This document shows positions 1 to 6,094 of a stretch of DNA of 28,012 nt, in pieces (the stretch's first letter is position 1; each line of letters begins with the position of its first letter). Below the pieces are notes generated by a model, which worked only from the letters and a program-made list of their open reading frames with translations, ran no database searches and was not told the origin of the DNA. The position numbers and the translations under genes were made by a program. Source of the DNA: Candidatus Pelagibacterales bacterium (lineage in GTDB: Bacteria; Pseudomonadota; Alphaproteobacteria; TMED109); NCBI GenBank assembly GCA_002732015.1, contig PCCU01000033.1, forward strand, positions 1-28,012. Direction: 5' to 3'.

Positions 1-810
1 ATATGGACTTTTGGAGTAGACCCTCAGCAACAAACAGAAACGATTCTAGATTTTATTATTACTGAGGGAAATAATAAAATAGGATTTTTATTACCAGATA
101 GTGCTTATGGTTATTTGCTCTATGATACTATTGAAAAAGTTCTACAAAAAAACAATCTCAGTCCAACAAAAGTAGAGTTTTTCAAAAACGATATTGATAG
201 TCAGAGATTGGCAGCAAAGAAAATTTCAGGAGGGTTTGAAGATTATGAGGCTTCTTTAAAAGAGTTAGAAGAAACTTTAAAAAATGACATCCCTGAGGAA
301 GACTTTAGAAATGAAAGTTTGACAAATAAAGAGCCTTTGCAAAAACCATTAGATAGTATTTTCATTGGTGCTTCAGGACAAACGCTTACAATTTTAGCAT
401 CGCAATTACAATACAGTAGTGTGGATCCTAAAAAAGTCTCGTATGTAGGAACCTCGTCTTGGGAAGATACCAGCATATTACAAGAGCCAGCACTTAAAGG
501 AGGATTATTTTCTACTACTTCCGAATTTTTCCAAGAAGATATTAACAAAACATACTCCTTAGTATATGGCTCAGATATTCCTAAGGTTGCTATGGTTGCG
601 TATGATATTGTATCTTTGCTTAATGCAGCGCTTAAGGAAAATGGAGAAATTAAAAGCAAATATTTACTAAATCAAAATGGTTATATTGGTTTAAGAGGAC
701 TATTCCGATTAAGGTTTGATGGAACTGTAGAAAGAACTTTTCAAATTAAAAAGATAAGAAAAGCCAAATTTCAAACACATCAAGAGGCGCCAAAATTTTT
801 TGAAAATTAA
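1..810 (+). CDS. Penicillin-binding protein activator-like periplasmic protein (5' end missing)
   Basis: The reading frame is open from base 1 to the TAA at 808-810, giving the last 269 residues; the true start lies outside the window. The segment resembles the second half of a type-1 periplasmic-binding fold (Peripla_BP_6/LpoA-like): an early IGFLLPDSAYG strand, then DSIFIGASGQ, VSYVGTSSWEDTS and LKGGLFSTTS. These match the ligand-binding-protein architecture of alphaproteobacterial proteins annotated as penicillin-binding protein activator. By family, such proteins are thought to act in the periplasm or outer membrane and to stimulate peptidoglycan synthases, although the substrate-binding fold is shared with amino-acid receptors. 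It converges on hemW, and the two coding ends overlap by 4 nt. In many alphaproteobacteria this gene lies near rsmI/yraN, which would be off the left edge. Family call fairly secure, exact role inferred. Confidence 0.7.
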   Translation: MWTFGVDPQQQTETILDFIITEGNNKIGFLLPDSAYGYLLYDTIEKVLQKNNLSPTKVEFFKNDIDSQRLAAKKISGGFEDYEASLKELEETLKNDIPEEDFRNESLTNKEPLQKPLDSIFIGASGQTLTILASQLQYSSVDPKKVSYVGTSSWEDTSILQEPALKGGLFSTTSEFFQEDINKTYSLVYGSDIPKVAMVAYDIVSLLNAALKENGEIKSKYLLNQNGYIGLRGLFRLRFDGTVERTFQIKKIRKAKFQTHQEAPKFFEN

Positions 811-1904
811 TTACCAGCTATCAAATTTGATACGATACTATTTATTAGAAGCATTCCTTTATCACTTAGAAAAAGCCTTCCCTTTTTTTCGAACAGCAAT
901 CTCCTTTTTTTGAGATCGTTGATATTTTTAACATTGATATATTTTGTGCTATCATTATTAGATAATTTTTGTAGTTTTTTAATGCTGATCCCATCAGATG
1001 TGCTCAATCCTAAAAAAAGAAACTCTTCTATTGCATTGATCTGTGATAATATTTCTTTTTTATAGTTATTAATTGTTGGGTTAGACCACTTTTTTATATT
1101 TTTTGTATTTCTTAACTTAATAAAATTATTTTTTTTCCAAACTCTGCTATGAGACGAGGGCCCAATCCCAATATAGTTATTCATTCCGAGCACTGATGCA
1201 TTATAAAAAGACTGATACCCTCTCAAGGAGTAGCTATTAAGTTCATATAAAAAAAACTTTTTTTGCTCTAATATTTTTCTATATTTACTAAGAAAATAAT
1301 TCTTTTTAAAGTTATTTTGGTATTCAAATTCATAAATTGAAATATGTTTAATTGGCAGTTCTGTTGCATAAATGAGCTGATTTTCAAAACTTTCTTTAAT
1401 ATCTCCGGGTATACCATAAATTAAATCAATTCCTGTGTTTTCAAAATACTCAGAAGATTTATATATAGATGATATTGCCTGTTTTTTATCATGACTTCTT
1501 CCTAAGAAACTCAAAACATAGTCAGAAAAAGACTGAACCCCTAAATTCAACCTATTAATACCTATATTTTTATATTCTTTTAGTTTTTTATAAAAAATAT
1601 CTTCAGGGTTTGCTTCTAGGCTGACTTCAATATTTTTTTTATTTTTGTAGTTTTTATAAATAAATTCAAGAATATTTCTTAATAATTTTGTTTTCATTAT
1701 TGAAGGGCTTCCTCCTCCTATATGTATAGATGCAATAGTTTTGTCATGAAAGTACTCTTCTAGGTCTTTTAAATCTCTAATGAAGCAATTATAGATATCT
1801 ATACTATCAATATCCTCCTTATATTTAAATTTATAGTAATCACAATATTTGCAAATATTCTTGCACCATGGCCAATGTATATAGATGCAGGTGCTATCTT
1901 TCAA
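807..1904 (-). CDS. hemW: HemW-family radical SAM protein (coproporphyrinogen oxidase-like heme chaperone)
   Basis: This 365-residue radical SAM protein carries the 4Fe-4S triad C14-x3-C18-x2-C21 after an IYIHWPW lead-in, then GGGSPS at 63-68 and YIGIGPSSHSR at 244-254. That order and spacing are those of HemW (heme chaperone, often misnamed oxygen-independent coproporphyrinogen oxidase). The start must be the TTG at 1902-1904: the codon just upstream is an in-frame TGA and no other start precedes the cysteine motif. The start overlaps the end of rdgB by 11 nt, so it is probably translated from the rph-rdgB-hemW transcript. The HNxxYW motif usual in HemW reads YNASVL here (234-239) although the flanking residues align without gaps. 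This could mean altered heme handling. Length is close to the usual ~380. Confidence 0.88.
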   Translation of the reverse strand: MKDSTCIYIHWPWCKNICKYCDYYKFKYKEDIDSIDIYNCFIRDLKDLEEYFHDKTIASIHIGGGSPSIMKTKLLRNILEFIYKNYKNKKNIEVSLEANPEDIFYKKLKEYKNIGINRLNLGVQSFSDYVLSFLGRSHDKKQAISSIYKSSEYFENTGIDLIYGIPGDIKESFENQLIYATELPIKHISIYEFEYQNNFKKNYFLSKYRKILEQKKFFLYELNSYSLRGYQSFYNASVLGMNNYIGIGPSSHSRVWKKNNFIKLRNTKNIKKWSNPTINNYKKEILSQINAIEEFLFLGLSTSDGISIKKLQKLSNNDSTKYINVKNINDLKKRRLLFEKKGRLFLSDKGMLLINSIVSNLIAGN

Positions 1905-2487
1905 TCAAAAACTCAATTAGTTTATTAATAGCAACTTTTCGATGGCTTATTTTGTTTTTTTCACTAGCTTTTAGTTCCGCCAAGGTTTTTTTTATGCCAT
2001 TTGGTATAAAAATAGGGTCGTATCCGAAGCCTGAACTACCCTTAGGTGGATATGTCAACCTTCCTTCTAATATACCCTCAAAAATATTAACTTTAGTAGG
2101 AGACTGCATAAAAGCTAGAGTGCAGTTAAAAAAAGCAGGTTGCTTTTCCATATCTTCTCCCTTTTCTTTAATTTTATTTCTTATTAATTTAAAAACATCT
2201 GAATAATTATTATTTGTCACCCACCTAGCTGAGAAAATCCCAGGCTGATTAGATAATATCTTTATGCTTAAGCCGCTATCATCAGACAAGCAAGGGAGTT
2301 TCCATTTAGTAAGTTCTCCAGCTTTCTTTGCTTTTATTATAGCATTTTCAGAAAAAGTGCTACCAGTTTCTTCTGGGGCCATTTCGGTTAGTTCAGAAAT
2401 AGTTAAAAAAGAGACATCGTGAGGTCTGAAAATTTTGTTAAACTCTTTAACTTTATTTCTATTCTGTGTGGCTAATATAATTTTTAT
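1894..2487 (-). CDS. rdgB: RdgB/HAM1 non-canonical purine NTP pyrophosphatase, apparently with a non-canonical start codon
   Basis: The enzyme hydrolyses dITP, XTP and ITP to monophosphates and so keeps deaminated purines out of nucleic acids. Visible motifs are ILATQNRNK at the N-terminus (substrate binding), DDSGL at about 69-73 (metal/catalytic), PGIFSAR, SSGFGYDPIF and ISHR near the C-terminus. The first ATG (2380-2382) would remove the ILATQNRNK strand and leave 162 residues, which is too short. The frame is open upstream through that motif to a TAA at 2518-2520, but holds no ATG, GTG or TTG there. The Shine-Dalgarno-like AAAGGAG at 2493-2499 sits 5 nt before an ATA (2485-2487) and 2 nt before an ATT (2488-2490). 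Starting at the ATA gives 197 residues, the normal family size; the ATT would add one. It follows rph directly and overlaps hemW by 11 nt. Confidence 0.85.
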   Translation of the reverse strand: MKIILATQNRNKVKEFNKIFRPHDVSFLTISELTEMAPEETGSTFSENAIIKAKKAGELTKWKLPCLSDDSGLSIKILSNQPGIFSARWVTNNNYSDVFKLIRNKIKEKGEDMEKQPAFFNCTLAFMQSPTKVNIFEGILEGRLTYPPKGSSGFGYDPIFIPNGIKKTLAELKASEKNKISHRKVAINKLIEFLIER

Positions 2488-2489
2488 AA

Positions 2490-3203
2490 TTACTCCTTTA
2501 TAGCAGCTAGCTGGGTTTTAAATATATTTAGGCAAGACTCCTTAGATACTTTAAACATTTCTGAAAACTGTGAACTAGTTATGGGTTGCTCTTCGCCAGT
2601 ACATTGTATTTCAATAATTTTTCCCTGACTATTGAAAACAAAATTTGCATCTGCATCTGCATTCGAGTCTTCATTATAATCCAAGTCTAAAAAAACCCTA
2701 TTATTAATAAGCCCACATGAAATTGCAGAAACACCAAATTTCATTGGGTCATTTTTTAAATGACCTTTATCAATAAGTTTATTGAGAGCGATTCTCGTTG
2801 CTACCCAAGCTCCGTTTATTGATGCTGTCCTTGTTCCTCCATCTGCAGATATTACATCACAATCTATTTTCAGGACTCTTTCTCCCAGCAAATCTAATTT
2901 ACAAACATTTCTTATAGATCTGCCAATTAATCTTTGAATTTCCTGAGTTCTTCCGGAAAGTTTTCCTTTGATAGACTCTCTATCAGTTCTGGTATGAGTT
3001 GCTGTAGGAAGCATAGCATACTCTGAAGTAATCCAACCTTTTCCTTTTCCTCGCAGCCATCTAGGAACCGACTCTTCCAAAGACACGCAACAAATAACTT
3101 TTGTATTCCCATGTTCTATTAAACAAGATGCTAAAGGACTTGTCATGTAGTCTGTAGTTATAACTATTGGTCTTAATTCAATTGCTTTACGGCTTTTTCT
3201 CAT
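2490..3203 (-). CDS. rph: RNase PH, phosphorolytic 3'-5' exoribonuclease
   Basis: RNase PH trims tRNA precursor 3' ends using phosphate. The 237-residue protein has the family's normal length and its motifs in order: ELRPIVI near the start, LIEHGNTKVIC, the block GKGWITSEYAMLPTATHTR, SGRTQEIQRLIGRSIR (phosphate-binding arginine region) and IDCDVISADGGTRTASI (catalytic aspartates). The start is the ATG at 3201-3203. It is the first gene of a minus-strand operon with rdgB and hemW, and is divergent from hrcA across 52 nt. The pairing rph next to hrcA and rdgB is a common alphaproteobacterial arrangement. Nothing unusual in the catalytic core. Confidence 0.95.
   Translation of the reverse strand: MRKSRKAIELRPIVITTDYMTSPLASCLIEHGNTKVICCVSLEESVPRWLRGKGKGWITSEYAMLPTATHTRTDRESIKGKLSGRTQEIQRLIGRSIRNVCKLDLLGERVLKIDCDVISADGGTRTASINGAWVATRIALNKLIDKGHLKNDPMKFGVSAISCGLINNRVFLDLDYNEDSNADADANFVFNSQGKIIEIQCTGEEQPITSSQFSEMFKVSKESCLNIFKTQLAAIKE
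2493..2499 (-). promoter_or_regulatory. Ribosome binding site of rdgB (AAAGGAG on the minus strand)
   Basis: Read on the minus strand this is AAAGGAG, inside the last codons of rph. It lies 5 nt before an ATA and 2 nt before an ATT (which shares one base with the rph TAA stop). It places translation initiation of rdgB at the conserved N-terminus even though no standard start codon is available there. Confidence 0.6.
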
Positions 3204-3255
3204 ATAAATAATTCTTTTGTAATAAGAATAAGAATACTATATTAAAAAATACAGT
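3204..3255. promoter_or_regulatory. Divergent promoter region between rph and hrcA
   Basis: This 52-nt AT-rich spacer is the only place for promoters of both rph (minus) and hrcA (plus). On the plus strand a TTGTAA (3217-3222) and TATATT (3238-3243), 15 nt apart, are a possible but sub-optimal sigma-70 pair for hrcA. I see no CIRCE inverted repeat and no copy of the heat-shock promoter found before grpE and dnaK. Role inferred from gene orientation. Confidence 0.35.
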
Positions 3256-4323
3256 ATGAATAGTGATTTAGAAAAAATTAATGATGTAGGGGATAGGGCT
3301 AGAATTATTCTAAGTGAAATAGTAGAATCATATTTGAATAAAGGCACTCCTGTTTCGTCTAAAATTATATCAGCAAACTTAAATTCTTTTTTATCTCCAT
3401 CTACTGTAAGATTAATAATGTCCAATTTAGAGGAAAAAGGATTTCTTTACTCGCCACATACATCATCAGGAAGAATTCCAACAGATAAGGGTTTGAAATT
3501 TTTTGTAGATGGTATTCTAGAAATAGGGGATCTTACATCAGATGAAAGAGATAGCATTCAGGCAAAATGCTCAGTGGCAGGTAAAACTCTTATGGAGGTG
3601 TTAGATCATTCTTCTAAAGAATTATCAGGGTTATCTAGTTGCACATCTTTGGTATTTGCACCTAATAACATCGATTTACCACTAAAACATGTTGAATTTG
3701 TCCCTATGGATAATAACCGAGCCTTAGTGATAACTATAGATATAAATGGGCTAGTAGAAAATAAGTTAATAGAGCTCCCTAGTGGGTTTACAAGCTCTTC
3801 ACTTATAGAGGCTTCTAACTATATAAATTCAAAAACTTATGGCAGAACTTTAAAAGAAGTCAAAAGCATAATTAATGATGAACTTAAGCAAAAAAGCTCA
3901 GAAGTAGAAACTTTGTCTGAGAAGTTGGTATCAGCTGGGATTGCTGTAAAAAGCCAAGAAAAAGAAGATCCGCATTTTTTGATAAATAGAAGAGATTTTT
4001 TTTACGGTAAAATTAATCAAAAAGAAGATATAAAAAAATTAGATGTATTATTAAATGAAATTCAAGATAAAAAAAACTTTATTAATATATTGCAATATAC
4101 GCTCAAAGGAATGGGTGTTCATGTGTTTATAGGGTCTAACACTAAAGTTTTTAATTTAGCAGGTTGTTCAATGATAATTGCGCCATTAAAAAGGAACAGT
4201 AAAACAGTAAAGCCAAATACTCTTGGAGCTATAGGGGTAATAGGACCATCAAGGTTAAATTATGCAAGGATAATTCCCATGGTTGATTTTACAGCTAAAG
4301 TTTTGAACAAATTTCTGGGTTGA
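3256..4323 (+). CDS. hrcA: Heat-inducible transcription repressor HrcA
   Basis: HrcA represses chaperone operons by binding CIRCE operators; its activity depends on GroEL. The 355-residue protein has the N-terminal winged helix (about 10-85) with GTPVSSKIIS, LSPSTVRLIMSNLEEKG and the signature PHTSSGRIPTDKG, then the dimerisation/GAF-like region and the C-terminal block GAIGVIGPSRLNYARIIPMV. Length and motif order match the family. It lies 49 nt upstream of grpE, and the grpE heat-shock promoter sits in that gap, so hrcA probably has its own promoter and may also read through into grpE. By visual scan no CIRCE element (TTAGCACTC-N9-GAGTGCTAA) occurs in the window, so its targets, typically groESL, are probably elsewhere. 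Confidence 0.95.
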   Translation: MNSDLEKINDVGDRARIILSEIVESYLNKGTPVSSKIISANLNSFLSPSTVRLIMSNLEEKGFLYSPHTSSGRIPTDKGLKFFVDGILEIGDLTSDERDSIQAKCSVAGKTLMEVLDHSSKELSGLSSCTSLVFAPNNIDLPLKHVEFVPMDNNRALVITIDINGLVENKLIELPSGFTSSSLIEASNYINSKTYGRTLKEVKSIINDELKQKSSEVETLSEKLVSAGIAVKSQEKEDPHFLINRRDFFYGKINQKEDIKKLDVLLNEIQDKKNFINILQYTLKGMGVHVFIGSNTKVFNLAGCSMIIAPLKRNSKTVKPNTLGAIGVIGPSRLNYARIIPMVDFTAKVLNKFLG

Positions 4324-4325
4324 AC

Positions 4326-4353
4326 CTTGTAGTTTGTTTATAATAACCCATCT
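4326..4353 (+). promoter_or_regulatory. Sigma-32-type heat-shock promoter of grpE
   Basis: CTTGTAG at 4326-4332 and ACCCATCT at 4346-4353 are separated by 13 nt. Both resemble the RpoH consensus (CTTGAAA, CCCCATNT) in sequence and spacing. The same arrangement occurs upstream of dnaK, which makes chance unlikely. The start codon of grpE follows at 4373 with AAGAGG at 4361-4366 as the ribosome binding site. Confidence 0.75.
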
Positions 4354-4372
4354 AAAACAAAAGAGGTAAATT

Positions 4373-5050
4373 ATGAGTGAAGAAAATAGAGAAAATAAAG
4401 AAAAAGAAAACATGGATAAAGTTGTAAATAAAAATAAAGACTTAAATGATAACCCCAAAGTAATCAAAGATAATGAGCAAGAGGAAATTCTCTCTCAAGA
4501 GTCGGTTGAACATGATGAAGAAAATAAGAAAGAAGAAAAAACAACTCAAGAACTAGAAAAAGAATTAGAAGAAACTAAAGATAAGATGCTTAGAGTGCTA
4601 GCAGAAAGTGAAAATACAAGAAAACAAATTGAAAAAAATAGAATAGATATGGCAAAATACGGAGTGCAGCCACTTGCAAGAGAATTAGTTAATGTATTAG
4701 ATAATTTTGAAAGAGCCTTAAATAGTTTAAATGAAGCAGAAGAAAAGAAAACGCTAGAAGGGTTTAAATTAATTGAAAAAGAAATTATTAATATATTAGA
4801 AAGATTTAATGTAAAAAAAATAGAAGCACTAGGGAAACCTTTTGACGCAAATCTTCATCAGGCTATGTTTGAAAAGCCGACAGAAGATTTCGATGTTGGC
4901 GCAGTATGTGAAATAGTTCAAGATGGTTATATGTTTCATGATAGATTGTTAAGGCCAGCAATGGTAGGCATATCTAAAAGTGAAATAAAAAAAGAGGAAG
5001 AAGATAAAATAGAAGTAGAAAGTCCAAAAGATGACAAAGAGCAAAGATGA
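4373..5050 (+). CDS. grpE: GrpE, nucleotide exchange factor of DnaK
   Basis: GrpE is the dimeric cofactor that releases ADP from DnaK. The 225-residue product begins with a highly charged Glu/Lys-rich stretch of about 60 residues, then a long coiled-coil helix (ELEKELEETKDKMLRVLAES), the four-helix-bundle region with VNVLDNFERAL, and the C-terminal beta-domain with PFDANLHQAMFE and DRLLRPAMVGISK. The acidic N-terminus is longer than in many GrpE proteins and is probably disordered. The AAGAGG ribosome site lies 6 nt before the ATG. It ends 20 nt inside the next gene, indicating translational coupling. Expression is probably heat-inducible from the promoter at 4326-4353. Confidence 0.95.
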   Translation: MSEENRENKEKENMDKVVNKNKDLNDNPKVIKDNEQEEILSQESVEHDEENKKEEKTTQELEKELEETKDKMLRVLAESENTRKQIEKNRIDMAKYGVQPLARELVNVLDNFERALNSLNEAEEKKTLEGFKLIEKEIINILERFNVKKIEALGKPFDANLHQAMFEKPTEDFDVGAVCEIVQDGYMFHDRLLRPAMVGISKSEIKKEEEDKIEVESPKDDKEQR

Positions 5051-6032
5051 CTTTTTAGAAAAAAATAAAAAAATAGAATTATTAGATTCTACTGCAACAT
5101 TGCTTTTCCCAGAAACCTGTAGTCTAAATTTTAAAGATCTTAACACTCTTGAAGTTACATTTTCTAAAGAGAGATATCCGGTTTTGGGAATAAATATTCA
5201 ATGCTTTGATAACCCAAAATTAAATAGTGAAACTAAAATTAAGAGATACTTAATTGATGATGAAGAAATAAACTTTAGGTTAGAGAGAAAAGGCGATGTA
5301 TTCTGTTTAAATTATGAGGTTGCTGTTGAAAATGAAAAGTTAGTTATTTATAAATTACTTTCTATTTTAAAACCTAGAAATTTTCGATTACTAAGGTTTG
5401 CAATTACTTGGCCTGATAGTAAACAGGCAAAGAAAGTAATTGAGCCAATTTTAGCTAAATTACCAAAAATTATAGAAAAAGTAAAATTTAACTCACAAAG
5501 AACCAAATATGATGAATTGGCTAGCCTAGATTACAATCTTTCTAATGCAAGATTAGTCAGCAATGATTTTTGGAATGTCATTAAGTTACTACTACCTTTA
5601 AAGTGGAGAGTAAATATATCAAAAAATGATGAGTATGCCCAAATTATTATGGATTTAAAAGGTAATTTTAGTTTTCTGGTTGAAAAGTTTTTCGTAAATA
5701 CGACTTTAAAATCAAAGAATAATGAAATAAATAACGATAAATTAGTAGAAAACCTTATAAAGGAAATAACTAAGGAAGTAAATATTACTAATGCTAAGCT
5801 AAAAAAATCAGATGAAAATAACTTTTTATTTTATTTTATAGCATCTGAAATAGATGTAAATGATAGTACTAAAGTTAATAAAAGTAAAATTTGGTATAGA
5901 CTTAAAGTTTTAGAAGATAAGATAGTGATAATCAGCTTCGTATTTGAATTAATTAGTGATATTGAGTTGGAAAATGAATTATATTTAGAAAAGTTAAATC
6001 AAATTATAGGTGCGGCAGAGATTTTAGTTTAG
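5031..6032 (+). CDS. Unrecognised 333-residue protein between grpE and dnaK
   Basis: I do not recognise this family. The 333-residue protein has no signal peptide, no membrane segment and no cysteine pairs or catalytic motif that I can name; it is lysine/glutamate-rich and looks soluble and cytoplasmic. The two halves look loosely alike. Each ends with a strand containing an aromatic-hydrophobic run (LRFAITWPD near 125; VIISFVFELI near 305) followed by an amphipathic helix ending KVKF or AAEIL, so it may be a tandem repeat of one alpha/beta domain (weak inference). Its start overlaps grpE by 20 nt and it precedes dnaK by 62 nt, so it is likely co-transcribed with grpE from a heat-shock promoter. 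No clear Shine-Dalgarno precedes the ATG, consistent with coupling to grpE translation. Confidence 0.85.
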   Translation: MTKSKDDFLEKNKKIELLDSTATLLFPETCSLNFKDLNTLEVTFSKERYPVLGINIQCFDNPKLNSETKIKRYLIDDEEINFRLERKGDVFCLNYEVAVENEKLVIYKLLSILKPRNFRLLRFAITWPDSKQAKKVIEPILAKLPKIIEKVKFNSQRTKYDELASLDYNLSNARLVSNDFWNVIKLLLPLKWRVNISKNDEYAQIIMDLKGNFSFLVEKFFVNTTLKSKNNEINNDKLVENLIKEITKEVNITNAKLKKSDENNFLFYFIASEIDVNDSTKVNKSKIWYRLKVLEDKIVIISFVFELISDIELENELYLEKLNQIIGAAEILV

Positions 6033-6034
6033 AT

Positions 6035-6062
6035 CTTGTAATTTTAAATACAAAACCCATAT
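6035..6062 (+). promoter_or_regulatory. Sigma-32-type heat-shock promoter of dnaK
   Basis: CTTGTAA at 6035-6041 and ACCCATAT at 6055-6062, with 13 nt between, match the RpoH consensus and repeat the layout seen before grpE almost base for base. The element begins 3 nt after the stop of the upstream gene. dnaK starts at 6095 after AAAGGAG (6081-6087), 7 nt from the ATG. Confidence 0.78.
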
Positions 6063-6094
6063 GTATAAAGTAAAAATATTAAAGGAGCTAAATT

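Noticed and set aside
1868..2206. 112-codon plus-strand frame opposite hemW/rdgB
   Set aside because: It is antisense to the conserved RdgB motifs and has no family resemblance.
4324..4372. Possible CIRCE operator before grpE
   Set aside because: No TTAGCACTC or GAGTGCTAA half-sites are present there or before dnaK; the region is fully explained by the sigma-32-type promoter.
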